Shown: piece by piece, positions 53,870 through 63,618 of the stretch
Numbering within the stretch: the first letter of the stretch is position 1
Layout of the letters: every line of letters starts with the position of its first letter
Assembly: GCA_965261585.1 (NCBI GenBank)
Contig: CBDHDN010000029.1
Coordinates: 372,001-436,000, forward strand
Length of the DNA stretch: 64,000 bases
Source of the DNA: CBDHDN01 sp965261585
GTDB lineage: Bacteria; Pseudomonadota; Alphaproteobacteria; UBA6615
Direction of reading: 5' to 3'
The notes under the pieces: generated by a model
What the model saw: only the letters and a program-made list of their open reading frames with translations
What the model was told of the DNA's origin: nothing
Database searches by the model: none
Made by a program: the position numbers and the translations under genes

Positions 53870-54895
53870 GTGCTGACGGCGCGCGGCGCAGTCGGTCCCC
53901 TGCGACGTGCCGCTTGGCTTGCCGCCGGCGTAATTGTGGTCGCTGCCATGACGGTGACGGCTGCCGACCGGCCGTTCGACCTCCAGGGCCACCGTGGCGC
54001 GCGCGGTCTGATGCCAGAGAACACGCTCCCCGGGTTTGCCGCGGCCCCGGCCATCGGCGTCACGACGCTCGAGCTCGATGTCGGTGTCACGCGCGACGGC
54101 GTCGTTGTCGTGCGCCATGACCGGCGCCTCAATCCGGCCATTGCCCGCGGACCCGACGGTCGCTGGATCGGCCGGCGCGGCCAACGGCCGATCAAGAGCA
54201 TGACGTTCGCCGAGCTGCAGGACCTCGATGTCGGACGTCTCGACCCGAACTCCCGCTACGCCGCCCGGTTCCCGGCACAGCTGGCGGTGGACGGGGGCCG
54301 CTCCCGCGCCTGCGCGACGTCATCGACTTGGCGGCACGCGCCGGCAACGACGATGTTCGCTTCTCGGTTGAGACCAAGCTGAGCCCGCTGGCGCCCGACG
54401 AAACGATCGATCCCAAGGCCTTTGCCGCGGCCGTCGTCGCGGTGCTGCGCGCGGCCGGCGTTGCGCACAGAGCGAGCGTGCAGTCGTTCGACTGGCGGAC
54501 GCTCCGGCACGTCCAGCGCATCGCGCCGGAAGTCCCGACCGTCTATCTCACGGCCCAGGGTCAGCGGTTCGACACGGTGCAGGTCGGGCGCCGCGGCCCG
54601 TCGCCGTGGACGGCCGTCCTCGATGTCGACGACCACGACGGCTCGGTGCCGCGCCTGATTAGGGCCGCCGGCGGCAGGATCTGGTCGGTACGGGCACTTC
54701 GACGCCTCGGCTCTGAAAGAGGCGCACGCCCTCGGCCTCGAGGTCCTGGTCTGGACAGTCAACGAACCGACCGAGATGGCGCGCTTCATTGCCCTGGGCG
54801 TCGACGGCATCGTCACCGATTACCCGGACCGCCTGCGCACGGTACTGGCCCAGGCCGGCCGGTCGCTGCCGCAGCCGACACCCATCGCGCCCTGA
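53870..54895 (+). pseudogene. Glycerophosphodiester phosphodiesterase, two frameshifts
   Basis: From GTG 53870 a signal sequence (AAWLAAGVIVVAAMTVTAAD) precedes the catalytic start FDLQGHRGARGLMPENTLPG, then TTLELDVGVTRDGVVVVRHD with the metal Glu/Asp and catalytic His. The frame changes near 54296 (continuing RDVIDLAARAGNDDVRFSVE) and again near 54690 (continuing HFDASALKEAHALGLEVLVW). The C-terminus VNEPTEMARFIALGVDGIVT and TDYPDRL is typical. The enzyme splits glycerophosphodiesters in the periplasm. All conserved residues remain, so either recent decay or sequencing errors account for the breaks. Confidence 0.8.
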
Positions 54896-54979
54896 CTCCG
54901 GCGAGCGACGGCTGCGTACCCCGGTGGGGAGCGCCACCGCAAGTGCGCGACCAAAGGCGTGAAAACTGGAACCGGGCGA

Positions 54980-56374
54980 TCAAGCGGGCCGAAGCGCGCC
55001 GGCGCGGTCGCGCGCGGCCGTCGGCCCGGTAGCGTCGCCGAGCCCGTCGCAGGCCCGCGCGGTCAGGGTCCAGCTGTGCGGGCTCGTGGACCTCAGGGCG
55101 GTGCGCTCAGCCAACAGGGCGCGCGCCAGGCTGAACTGCCTGCCGCGCAGTGCTGCCTCGATCAGCGTCTGGGCCATGACGTCGCGCTGGGCGTGGCTGC
55201 CGCCGAAGCGCTGCGCGTGATAGCGGATCGGCAACAGCGCCTCGACTGCCGCGCCGTGGTCGCCACGGCCGAAGGCGGCGATCGCCTGGCAGGCCGGGTA
55301 GCCGACGTCGCGCGTCATCATCACGTTGTCGCCGGCGGTGCCGTTGGCCGCCGCCAGCAGGCGTTGCTGGGCCGCCAATGCCTTTGCACCAGCGCCGTCG
55401 CGGCCGTCGCCGACGAACGCCATCGCGGCGTGCATGTCGTTCAACGCATAGTAGGCGTCCTCGGCCAGGGGCTCCCAGGCGTCGGCCAGCTCGCGCCAAC
55501 GGTCGCCGACGTCGATGCCCATGAGGTGGAGCCGCCACAGCAGGGCCGAGGCGTCGAGCATGTCCAGGACGACGTCGGAGCGCTCGCCGCGGATCGGCTT
55601 GTCGTAGAGCGCCAGCACGCGGTCGATGTCGCCCTGGTCGAGGTGATAGAGCGCCAGGTGCCACCAGTTGTGGACGGCGAAGAAGGTGTCCGGCGCCCAG
55701 TCGTCCTCGCGCGAGGTCAGCCAGAGAATGCCGTCGTCGAGGCGGCCCTGCATCTCCAGCACATGGGTGACCGCGTGGATCGCCCAGGCATCCCTGGGGT
55801 CGCGGCTGACCGCTTCGGTGCCGGCGGCCTCGGCGCGCCCGTAGTCGCCGCATTCCTCGAGGCCGAAGGCGTGCATGCCCAGGACGTAGCCATAGCCCGG
55901 CACGTCGTCGGACCAGGCCGGCAGCACCCGCGCCACCCGATCGCGCAAGTTCGCCGCGTTGCCGGTGAAAAAGTCACCGACGTGCGCCACTTGCAGCGCC
56001 AGGATGTCCCTGGGGTGCTCGAGCAGCACATCCTCCCAATGCGCGATCGCGCGGGTGAAGTTGCCGTCGAGCCAAGCCCGCGCCGCCGCGACGTGCCCGC
56101 GCTCGCGGTCGTTGGCCCGGTCCGCCAGGGCCTCGGCCGCCGCGACGCTCTCGGCGATCGTCGGCACCAGCTTGCGCTCCGTCGCCAGCAGGAACAGCTG
56201 CGCCTTGAAGCAATGCCCCAGCACGAAGTCCGGGTCGGTGGCCAGCGCTTCGTCGATCGTCGCTACCGGGTCGCCGCGATAGGTCTGCAGCTCGGCGAGC
56301 GCTGCTTCGAATTTGTCCAGTGCCGCCTGGTTCGTCGTCGACACGGGAACGTCTCGCTTGTCTGACAGGCCCAT
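54980..56374 (-). CDS. Tetratricopeptide repeat protein of the TTC38 type
   Basis: A 464-residue soluble protein from ATG 56372-56374 (MGLSDKRDVPVSTTNQAALD). It consists of TPR-like helical hairpins throughout. Diagnostic segments of the TTC38 family are DPDFVLGHCFKAQLFLLATE, SRDPRDAWAIHAVTHVLEMQ, FFAVHNWWHLALYHLDQGDI and GSHAQRDVMAQTLIEAALRG. The family occurs in bacteria and animals and has no known reaction. It is monocistronic and divergent from the dehydrogenase gene. The intact frame contrasts with the frameshifted gene next to it. Confidence 0.8.
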   Translation of the reverse strand: MGLSDKRDVPVSTTNQAALDKFEAALAELQTYRGDPVATIDEALATDPDFVLGHCFKAQLFLLATERKLVPTIAESVAAAEALADRANDRERGHVAAARAWLDGNFTRAIAHWEDVLLEHPRDILALQVAHVGDFFTGNAANLRDRVARVLPAWSDDVPGYGYVLGMHAFGLEECGDYGRAEAAGTEAVSRDPRDAWAIHAVTHVLEMQGRLDDGILWLTSREDDWAPDTFFAVHNWWHLALYHLDQGDIDRVLALYDKPIRGERSDVVLDMLDASALLWRLHLMGIDVGDRWRELADAWEPLAEDAYYALNDMHAAMAFVGDGRDGAGAKALAAQQRLLAAANGTAGDNVMMTRDVGYPACQAIAAFGRGDHGAAVEALLPIRYHAQRFGGSHAQRDVMAQTLIEAALRGRQFSLARALLAERTALRSTSPHSWTLTARACDGLGDATGPTAARDRAGALRPA

Positions 56375-56514
56375 GGTCCCTCGCTTGCCGGCTGGCGCGC
56401 CGCTTGCGCCGAAGTGTACCGCGATGATAGCACCGGTGGGGCGGCGGATGGGCCGATCCATCGGGTGCGCGGAGCCGCGTTCGAGCGTTTGCGAATACAT
56501 AACCAGGGGGCGCG

Positions 56515-57567
56515 ATGCAGAGCTATCAGATCGTCGAGTGGGGCAAGCCCTTGGAGCGGCGTGAGGTGCCGACGCCGGAACCGCGTGGGACAGAGGTGTT
56601 GCTGCAGGTCGATGCCTGTGGCGTCTGCCACAGCGACTTACACATCTGGGACGGCTATTTCGACCTCGGCGGCGGCAACAAGGCGACGTTGGACGAACGC
56701 GGCGTCAAGCTGCCCCTGACCATGGGGCATGAGATCGTTGGCCGCGTCGCGGCGATGGGCCCCGACGCCGACGGTGCCGCGGTGGGCGACCGGCGGGTCG
56801 CCTACCCATGGGTCGGCTGTGGCGCGTGCGCCGCCTGCGATCGCGGCGACGATTTGATGTGCCTGCAGGCGAAGTACCTCGGCACGCGTGCCGATGGCGG
56901 CTACAGCGACCACGTCGTCGTGCCGCATCCGAAGTTCCTGATCGACTATGGCGATCTGACGACGAACCTGGCCTGCACCTACGCCTGCGCCGGGATTACG
57001 GCATACAGCGCCCTGAAAAAGGCCGGTCCGCTCACCGACAAGGACGACTTGCTGATTATCGGTGCCGGCGGCGTCGGCCTCAGCGCCGTGCACATCGCCC
57101 CGGCCGTGCATCCGGCGCGGATCATCGTCGCCGACGTCGACGCGACGAAACGCGACGCGGCGCTGAAGGCCGGTGCCGCGGTGGCGATCGAAAACAGCCA
57201 GCCGGACGCATTGAAGCAGGTGATGGAGATGACCGGCGGCGGCGTTGCCGCGGCCATCGATTTCGTCGGCGCGCCGACGACGTCGCGCTTCGGGATCGAT
57301 GCGCTGCGCAAGGGGGGTACCCACGTGGTCGTCGGCCTCTACGGCGGCGCCCTGTCGGTGCCGCTGCCGCTGTTTCCGTTCAAGATCATGACTGTGCGCG
57401 GCTCGTTCGTCGGCACGCTGCCGGAGATGCACGAGTTGATGGCGCTGGTGCGCGCCGGCAAGGTGCCGCCGCTGCCGGTCGAGCCGCGGCCGATGGCGCA
57501 GGCCAACGACACGCTGGAGGATCTCAAGGCCGGACGCATCGTCGGCCGGGTCGTGCTCAATCCCTGA
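56515..57567 (+). CDS. Zinc-dependent medium-chain alcohol dehydrogenase
   Basis: A 350-residue dehydrogenase; AGGGGG precedes ATG 56515. Catalytic zinc ligands are in DACGVCHSDLHIWDG and TMGHEIVG. The structural zinc site is GCGACAACDRGDDLMC, with four Cys. The NAD-binding Rossmann motif is DLLIIGAGGVGLSAVHIAPA. It probably oxidises primary or aromatic alcohols to aldehydes. It stands alone, with an MFS transporter gene 78 bp downstream on the same strand; a functional tie is possible but not shown. Confidence 0.9.
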   Translation: MQSYQIVEWGKPLERREVPTPEPRGTEVLLQVDACGVCHSDLHIWDGYFDLGGGNKATLDERGVKLPLTMGHEIVGRVAAMGPDADGAAVGDRRVAYPWVGCGACAACDRGDDLMCLQAKYLGTRADGGYSDHVVVPHPKFLIDYGDLTTNLACTYACAGITAYSALKKAGPLTDKDDLLIIGAGGVGLSAVHIAPAVHPARIIVADVDATKRDAALKAGAAVAIENSQPDALKQVMEMTGGGVAAAIDFVGAPTTSRFGIDALRKGGTHVVVGLYGGALSVPLPLFPFKIMTVRGSFVGTLPEMHELMALVRAGKVPPLPVEPRPMAQANDTLEDLKAGRIVGRVVLNP

Positions 57568-57645
57568 CGGACGCTTCCGCGGGGCGGTCGCGCGGCTGCT
57601 CGAGCAGTCTCCGCCGGCGGTCGCGGGGCGGCGGCGGTTCGCCAA

Positions 57646-59040
57646 ATGCCCTCATCCCAAAGTGATTTGACGCCCGGGGGCGGCAATACGGATCGTCGGT
57701 CGGAGATGACGGATGACCGATTCCCGCGCAAGCAGGCTTGGCGAAACCTGCGACTGCCGGGCAGGCCTGGCAACGAGCAGCTGCCATCGGCGACGCCGCC
57801 GGCGGCCGGTTTGGCGGTGGCGCGCGAGGTCGCGCCCCGGGCGAAATGGATCGCGATAGGACTCCTCGCATTCTGCGAAGTCCTGGCGATGGCCTTGTGG
57901 TTCTCGGCCTCGGCCATCATCCCGGCGCTGCGGGCGGACTATCAGATCGGTGATCTGCAGGCCTCGCTGCTGACCAGCAGCGTCTCCACCGGGTTCGTCG
58001 TCGGCACGTTGGCCAGTGCCTTTTTCGGGCTGGCCGACCGGCTGCATCCCCACCGGTTCTTCATGGCATCGGCGCTCGTCGCGGCGGCGGCGAATGCGGC
58101 GATCCTACTGGTCGAGCCGACGTCGTTCGCCGTGATCGTGCTGCGGTTTGCCGTCGGCGTGGCCATGGCCGGCGTCTATCCCGTGGGCTTGAAGATGGTG
58201 TCGACATGGGCGAAGGCGGACATGGGGCTGCTCGTCGGCCTGCTCGTCGGCGCGTTGACGCGCGGCTCCGCCTCGCCGCATCTGATCAACGCTCTGACGG
58301 TCTTTGATTGGCGTTTCACCCTGGTCGCCGCGTCTCTGCTGGCGGTCTGCGCGGCGCTGCTCATCAACCTGGTCGCGCTGGGGCCCAACGTGCGGCGCGC
58401 GGCCAAGTTCGAGTCGCGCTTCGCGCTGCAGGCCTGGACGAAGAAATCCCTACGCCTGGCCAATCTCGGCTACTTCGGCCACATGTGGGAGTTGTACGCG
58501 ATGTGGGCGTGGATCGGCCTGTTCCTCAACGCCAGCTTTGCCGTCAATCCGGGCGGCGCCAGCGCCCCGTTTCTTGCCAAGCTGATAACGTTCGCGACAA
58601 TCGGCGTCGGCGCCCTGGGCTGCCTGTTCGGCGGTCTGTTCGCCGACCGGCTGGGCCGCACGACCCTCACCATGGGTGCGATGGCGATATCCGGCTCCTG
58701 CGCGATTGCCATCGGCTTCGTCTTCGGGGCAAGCCCGTGGCTGGTTGCGGCGATTTGTCTCGTCTGGGGTGTCATGATCGTCGCCGACTCGGCCCAGTTC
58801 TCGGCCAGCGTCATGGAGCTTGCCGATCCGTGGCTGGTCGGCACCATGGTCACGGTGCAGACCAGCGTCGGCTTCCTGCTGACGACGGTGACGATCTCGC
58901 TCATTCCCCCGCTGGTCGATCTGGTCGGCTGGCGGTTTGCTTTTGCCTCGCTCGCCATCGGCCCGTTCCTCGGCATCTGGGCGATGGGGCGTTTGCGGGC
59001 GCATCCCGAGGCCGTGCGGTTGGCGGGGGGCAATAGGTAG
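57646..59040 (+). CDS. Major facilitator superfamily transporter
   Basis: A 464-residue protein with twelve predicted transmembrane helices starting near residue 68 (WIAIGLLAFCEVLAMALWFS). The loop between helices 2 and 3 has the MFS-like FFGLADRLHPHRFF, and the pseudo-repeat in the second half has LFGGLFADRLGRTTLTMGAM. ATG 57706 (MTDDRFPRKQ) is an alternative start that would trim the unusually long 65-residue cytoplasmic N-terminus. Substrate unknown; nitrate/cyanate-like and drug transporters share this layout. Confidence 0.85.
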   Translation: MPSSQSDLTPGGGNTDRRSEMTDDRFPRKQAWRNLRLPGRPGNEQLPSATPPAAGLAVAREVAPRAKWIAIGLLAFCEVLAMALWFSASAIIPALRADYQIGDLQASLLTSSVSTGFVVGTLASAFFGLADRLHPHRFFMASALVAAAANAAILLVEPTSFAVIVLRFAVGVAMAGVYPVGLKMVSTWAKADMGLLVGLLVGALTRGSASPHLINALTVFDWRFTLVAASLLAVCAALLINLVALGPNVRRAAKFESRFALQAWTKKSLRLANLGYFGHMWELYAMWAWIGLFLNASFAVNPGGASAPFLAKLITFATIGVGALGCLFGGLFADRLGRTTLTMGAMAISGSCAIAIGFVFGASPWLVAAICLVWGVMIVADSAQFSASVMELADPWLVGTMVTVQTSVGFLLTTVTISLIPPLVDLVGWRFAFASLAIGPFLGIWAMGRLRAHPEAVRLAGGNR

Positions 59041-59092
59041 CGTTCTTCGGCCGGCGCGTATTCGGTCTGCAAAAGCGTGCAAGGTGGCCTAG

Positions 59093-60091
59093 CCCGGATT
59101 TCTCACAGCGGGATTGGTGGTGGCCGAGAGCCAGTTCATCTTCGGCGCTGTTGATGGGTTGCTGTGAAGCAGGCAGGCTGGAGGGTTCCGCCGGCTGCTG
59201 GCGGTGGTCTGAGGCTGGAGTTGATCCTGTGTGGTTGACGGGACGGGCGGAGGCCGGCTGCTGGGGTCAGCCGGTGGCGTTGCATAATCGATGGTGAGCC
59301 AGGCGGTATTCCTGCTGGTAGGGGAACGAAGACGCCATTGCGAACTTGACGCGGCGGACGGAGCGGCGCACCTGGGCGCCGATCTTCAACAGCTTCAAGC
59401 GGATGGTGCCGCAGGTGGCGCGGGCGAAGCGGGTGTGCTTGAGGGCGATGCGGCGCAGCGCGCAGAGCAGCGCATAGGCCATGGCGGCGAACCACAAGCG
59501 CAGCTGGTTGGCCCGCATGGTGGCAGCCGAAGTGCGGTCGGCGAACAGATCGGCCTGGCATTCCTTGATGCGGTTCTCCATGTCGCCGCGGGCGCAATAG
59601 ACCTTTTCATAGAGCCGGCGGGCCTTGACCTCGCCGGTGCCGAGCGAGGTGACGACGAAGCGCGGATTGGCCTTACCGTGGGTCCATTCGGCCTTGGCGA
59701 CGACGCGGCGTTCGCGGCTCCAGCTCTTACGCGTCGTCCACACCAGCTCCTGGTAGCGGCGGGCCGGCTTGCCGGTGCGCCGGCTGTCGGCGGCGGCGGC
59801 GGCGAGGGCGTCCTCGATCGCGCCGCTGAGCCGCTTGTTCCTGGCCAGCCCAAAGACGTAGTCGACCCGGTTGGCTTCGCACCACGCCATCAGCGCCTCG
59901 CGGGCGAAGCCGGAATCAGCGCGCACCAGAATACGCACGTCCGGCCAGTCGTCGCGGATCTGCTCGACGATCCGGGCGAGCTCCTCGATCGCGCCGGCGG
60001 CGCCGTCGATATTGGCCGGCCGCAGCTTCGCCGCCAGCAGATGCCGGCCACAGAAGATGTACAGCGGCAGATAGCAGTAACAATCGTTGAG
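59093..60091 (-). mobile_element. IS1380-type element remnant (right end only)
   Basis: The terminal repeat CCCGGATTTCTCAC (59093 onward) is preceded by CTAG and matches the ends of the intact IS1380 element at 61938. The element is cut at about 60091 by an IS3 insertion and its other end is missing. The 226 bp between the MFS gene and the transposase remnant hold only this end. Confidence 0.65.
59267..60091 (-). pseudogene. IS1380-family transposase, C-terminal half
   Basis: About 275 codons are open on the minus strand: YCYLPLYIFCGRHLLAAKLR, then RILVRADSGFAREALMAWCE (second catalytic Asp), VDYVFGLARNKRLSGAIEDA, YCARGDMENRIKECQADLFA (Glu) and the C-terminus GTIRLKLLKIGAQVRRSVRR. The N-terminal half, including the first Asp, is absent beyond 60091. 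It resembles the intact transposase at 62026 more than those at 10303 and 14168. Confidence 0.8.
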
Positions 60092-60153
60092 TCGGACCCG
60101 ATTTCCTTGGACACAGAATTGGCTTAATCGAAGTGTCCAAGGAGGACCGGAAC

Positions 60154-60564
60154 ATGACCGATAATTTTGAGAAGAAAGTTGCTGTTGATGGGCCTGTGGT
60201 AAATGCGGGCGAGCTTGGCTCGTCCACGTTTTCCCCAGGCCAGGCTTTGCCGGCAGGCCCGCTGGGACTTGGCCAGCGATGGACGGTGGCGCGCAAGCGT
60301 GAGGTCGTTCTGCGGCTTTTGCGTGACGAGCCGGTGCAACTTCTGTCGCGCCAGTTGGGCGTAGAGATCTTCCGGCTCGAGCAGTGGCGTGAGAAAGCGA
60401 TCGGCGGGATCGACGCCTCGCTCAAGCAACGCAAGGGCGATCCGGTGCACGCGGAACTGGATAGCGCCATGAAGCGGATCGGAGAGTTGACCATGCAGGT
60501 GGAACTGCTGGAGGCCAAGACGGAGACCTTCGGCCCTTTGGGGCGGCGGAGGTCGCGGCGATGA
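60154..60564 (+). CDS. IS3 transposase OrfA
   Basis: A 136-residue protein from ATG 60154; AAGGAGG lies 8 nt upstream, favouring this over an earlier GTG. The helix-turn-helix is QRWTVARKREVVLRLLRDEP through VEIFRLEQWREKAIGGIDAS. A C-terminal leucine zipper (LDSAMKRIGELTMQVELLEA) mediates dimer formation. It binds the element's ends. Its stop overlaps the OrfB start by 4 nt; a translational frameshift to make OrfAB is usual in the family, but I do not see a clear slippery heptamer. Confidence 0.85.
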   Translation: MTDNFEKKVAVDGPVVNAGELGSSTFSPGQALPAGPLGLGQRWTVARKREVVLRLLRDEPVQLLSRQLGVEIFRLEQWREKAIGGIDASLKQRKGDPVHAELDSAMKRIGELTMQVELLEAKTETFGPLGRRRSRR

Positions 60565-61466
60565 GTGCCGCCACCTCGCCCGGCACGGGTCTGGCCTACG
60601 GCCTGCGGCGGGTCTGCGCCGCCTGGGGCATGGCCCGCTCCTCGTTCTACGCCATGACCTCCGGCCAGCACGCCGAGCAGCCGCCGGCAAAGCGTCGGGG
60701 ACCGAAGCCCGCGATCTCGGACCAGGCGCTGCTGGTGGCGATCGAAGCCGACCTGGAGGCATCGCCCTGGGAGGGCGAGGGCTACCGCAAGGTCTGGGCT
60801 CGGCTTCGGGTCTGTCGCGACATCCGGGTTGCCCGCAAGCGGGTGCTCCGCCTGATGCGCGAGAACAATCTGCTCTCGCCCCATCGCTGCCGCCGCCGTG
60901 GCGGCAATCCCCATGACGGTGAGATCATCACTCATGCCCCGAACCTCATGTGGGGCACCGATGGCGTTCGGGTGTTCACGGTGGACGACGGCTGGGGCTG
61001 GATCTTCACCGCCGTCGAGCATTGGAACGCCGAGTGTGTCGGCTGGCATGTCTGCAAGCGCGGCGACCGCTTCGCCGCCCTGCAGCCGATCTCCATGGGG
61101 CTTGCCGGGCTGTATGGCTCGACCGCGGCCGGCGCGGCTCGGGGGCTGGCCTTGCGGATGGATCACGGCTCCCAGTATCTGTCGGACCACTTCACCAACC
61201 AGATCAAGTTCTGGGGCATCCAGCCGTCCTACGCCTTCGTCGCCGAGCCCCAGACCAACGGCGTCGCCGAGCGGTTCAATCGCACGCTGAAGGAACAGAT
61301 CATCCATGGTCGCATCTACCGCAACATCGCGGAGCTGCGGGACGCCGTCCGCGACTTCGTCGAACTCTACAACGCCCAGTGGATCGTCGAAAAGAACGGC
61401 TACCTGAGCCCCGCTCAAGCTCGTCAGGCGTGGCACGCCGCGATCTCAATCAGGCCCGCCGCGTGA
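60561..61466 (+). CDS. IS3 transposase OrfB (DDE integrase core)
   Basis: A 301-residue catalytic subunit with an intact frame. The HTH_21-like region YRKVWARLRVCRDIRVARKR is followed by the DDE triad: NLMWGTDGVRVFTVDDG (first Asp), LALRMDHGSQYLSDHFTNQI (second Asp), and QTNGVAERFNRTLKEQIIHG (Glu). With OrfA it would cut and join the ends by the copy-out-paste-in route typical of IS3. Confidence 0.9.
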   Translation: MSAATSPGTGLAYGLRRVCAAWGMARSSFYAMTSGQHAEQPPAKRRGPKPAISDQALLVAIEADLEASPWEGEGYRKVWARLRVCRDIRVARKRVLRLMRENNLLSPHRCRRRGGNPHDGEIITHAPNLMWGTDGVRVFTVDDGWGWIFTAVEHWNAECVGWHVCKRGDRFAALQPISMGLAGLYGSTAAGAARGLALRMDHGSQYLSDHFTNQIKFWGIQPSYAFVAEPQTNGVAERFNRTLKEQIIHGRIYRNIAELRDAVRDFVELYNAQWIVEKNGYLSPAQARQAWHAAISIRPAA

Positions 61467-61487
61467 GACAAACTTGTGTCCAAGGAA

Positions 61488-61877
61488 CCGGGTGCGCTAC
61501 ACGCCGACTGGGTTCTGACGCGCCTGACGGCCGAGGCAGAGGCGGATCTCACGGACCTGTACGCCGTCGATGGCGAGCTGAAGCCCGTCCGCGATTGGCC
61601 GCTGATCTGGCGTCAGGGCCTGGTGTCGGGGCTTGACGTGGACGAGCAGTTCAAGGACGGCCGAAAGCTGGGCTAGGTGACGAAGGTCAAGCTGTCCGAC
61701 CGGATCAGGCGGATAGAGCTGATCGGCAAGCACGTCAATGTGCAGGCGTTCGCCGAGCGCAAGGAGATTGGCGGCATTGGCGGCGGCCCGCTGAAGGTCG
61801 AGGACTTGAGCACCACCGAGGCGGCGCGCCTCATCCTGGCGACGCTGAGAGAGGCGGCGGAAGCGGTGGAGAAGTAA
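61488..61877 (+). pseudogene. Phage terminase small subunit, truncated, in-frame amber
   Basis: About 125 codons in one frame. DWVLTRLTAEAEADLTDLYA and VRDWPLIWRQGLVSGLDVDE are followed by KDGRKLG and TAG (61674-61676), then VTKVKLSDRIRRIELIGKHV and the C-terminus to 61877. The pattern fits Terminase_2-type small subunits, which recognise phage DNA for packaging. The N-terminal HTH is missing where the IS3 element ends. It is the only phage structural or packaging trace here, the rump of a lost prophage. Confidence 0.65.
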
Positions 61878-61937
61878 CGCCCGGCGTTACGCGCGGGCCA
61901 CAGCGCAGGGACGGTTGACGTGCAGGGTCCGCGCTAG

Positions 61938-63541
61938 CCTGGAAGATTCACGAAAGGCACCGCCGAACTCCCAATATGCGTTATGATTCAATTGCCTAGA
62001 TCGGATCAAACGCAGGAGCCCGGCGGTGACGAATTGTACCCCTGAGACGGTGCTGTTTCCAGTCTGCCGCAAGCGGCGGATCGAGGCGGCGTTTGACGGC
62101 GGCGATGTGACGAGCAACGGCGGCGTGCTGCTGTTACGCCAGGCGGACCGGCGGTTGGGTCTGACGGCGGCGGTGGCGCGTCGGCTCGGCGACAGGCGCC
62201 AGCGCGGCAAGGTCAGGCATCGCTTCGTCGACATGCTGCGCCAGCGGGTGTTCGCGATCGCGCTGGGCTATGAGGATCTGAACGATCACACCGAGCTGCG
62301 CCACGATGTGGCGGTGCAGACGGCGACGGGGCAGGACCGGGCGCTGGCCAGCGCGCCGACGCTGTGCCGCTTCGAGAACCAGGCCGAGGCGAGCTGGGCG
62401 TGGGCGATCCACGAGGTCCTGGCGGATGCCTTCATCGCCGCGCATGGTGATCCGCCAGCCGAGATCGTGCTCGACTTCGATGCCACGGACGACCCGGTTC
62501 ACGGCCATCAAGAAGGCCGGTTCTTCCATGGCTACTACGACCACTACTGCTTCCTGCCGCTTTACGTGTTCGCCGGCGATCATCTGCTGGCGGCCTACCT
62601 GCGACGCTCGGACATCGACCCGGCGAAGCATGCCGGTGCAGTGCTGAAGCTGCTGGTGCGGCGGCTGCGCCTGGCCTGGCCCGCCGTGCGCATCATCGTG
62701 CGGGCGGACTCCGGCTTCTGCCGCTGGCGCATGCTGTCGTGGTGCGAGCGTCACGGCGTCGACTACATCATCGGCCTGGCCAGGAACAAGCGGCTGGAGG
62801 CGCTGGCGGCGCCCGTGATGGCCCAGGCGCGCGCACTGTTCGCCACGACCGGCGACAAGCAACGGCACTTCGCCGAACTCCGCTATGGCGCCGGGACGTG
62901 GAACCGCGAGCGGCGCGTCATCGCGCGCCTCGAACACACCGCCCGCGGCGCCAACCCGCGCTTCGTGGTGACCAGCCTCGCCGGTGACGGCATGGCGCTC
63001 TACGACATGCTCTACTGTGCCCGCGGCGACATGGAGAACCGCATCAAGGAGCAGTTCGAGCTGTTCTCTGACCGCACCTCGGCCCATCGCTGGTGGCCGA
63101 ACCAGTTCCGCCTGCTCCTGGCCAGTCACGCCTACGTGCTGATGACGGCGATCCGGCGCTTCGGCCTCGCCGGCACCGAGGCCGCCCGCGCCCAGGTTGG
63201 CACGATCCGCCTGCGCTTGCTCAAGATCGGCGCCGTCGTCATCCGCAACACCCGTCGGGTCCGCTTCCTGCTCTTCTCGGCCTGTCCCGATCAGGCCCTG
63301 TTCACACTGGTCGCCACCAGGCTCGAACCAGGATAGCGGCCGCCCCTTCGGTCCCTTACACGATCCCAATGCCGTGCCGCGGCAACCAGTGAACGCGACC
63401 GCTCGCCGCCACCGAACACCGTAATGCTTCGCTCCTGCACCGCGGCCATGAACCCCGGTCAAAACTCGTCCCGATTCGCCTCATTCGAGACAGATGACCG
63501 GCCCAACAGGACACAATCATTCGCATCATGAAATATCCGGG
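61938..63541 (+). mobile_element. Intact IS1380-family element with CTAG target duplication
   Basis: The left end, CCTGGAAGATTCACGA, and the right end, reverse complement CCCGGATATTTCATGA, are matching imperfect terminal repeats. CTAG occurs on both outer edges (61934-61937 and 63542-63545), the duplicated target. At 1604 bp with one intact transposase gene it is the best-preserved insertion sequence in the window and probably a recent arrival. Confidence 0.88.
62026..63336 (+). CDS. IS1380-family transposase
   Basis: A 436-residue transposase from GTG 62026. Landmarks: AAFDGGDVTSNGGVLLLRQA, IVLDFDATDDPVHGHQEGRF (first Asp), IIVRADSGFCRWRMLSWCER (second Asp), YCARGDMENRIKEQFELFSD (Glu), GTIRLRLLKIGAVVIRNTRR. 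No defect is seen. It belongs to a different subgroup from the transposases at 10303 and 14168, sharing the fold and the triad but little sequence. Confidence 0.92.
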   Translation: MTNCTPETVLFPVCRKRRIEAAFDGGDVTSNGGVLLLRQADRRLGLTAAVARRLGDRRQRGKVRHRFVDMLRQRVFAIALGYEDLNDHTELRHDVAVQTATGQDRALASAPTLCRFENQAEASWAWAIHEVLADAFIAAHGDPPAEIVLDFDATDDPVHGHQEGRFFHGYYDHYCFLPLYVFAGDHLLAAYLRRSDIDPAKHAGAVLKLLVRRLRLAWPAVRIIVRADSGFCRWRMLSWCERHGVDYIIGLARNKRLEALAAPVMAQARALFATTGDKQRHFAELRYGAGTWNRERRVIARLEHTARGANPRFVVTSLAGDGMALYDMLYCARGDMENRIKEQFELFSDRTSAHRWWPNQFRLLLASHAYVLMTAIRRFGLAGTEAARAQVGTIRLRLLKIGAVVIRNTRRVRFLLFSACPDQALFTLVATRLEPG

Positions 63542-63618
63542 CTAGTTGTCGTCTAGTCCGTGGGACCAGACAACGGTTCCGGCAACGGTTCCGGCAAGAA
63601 ATACCTGCCAGGCCAGGG

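Larger units (their letters stand above)
60093..61492 (+). mobile_element. IS3-family element
   Basis: Ends near 60097 and 61490 carry inverted repeats: ACCCGATTTCCTTGGACACA on the left, and ACCCGGTTCCTTGGACACA as the reverse complement of the right. Two overlapping ORFs in the usual IS3 arrangement fill it. The flanks are an IS1380 remnant and a terminase remnant with no matching duplication, so a deletion has followed insertion. Confidence 0.75.

Noticed and set aside
63571..63594. CRISPR-like repeat (CAACGGTTCCGG twice)
   Set aside because: The repeat units are only 12 bp and directly adjacent with no spacer. There are no further copies and no cas genes; no CRISPR array was seen anywhere in the window.
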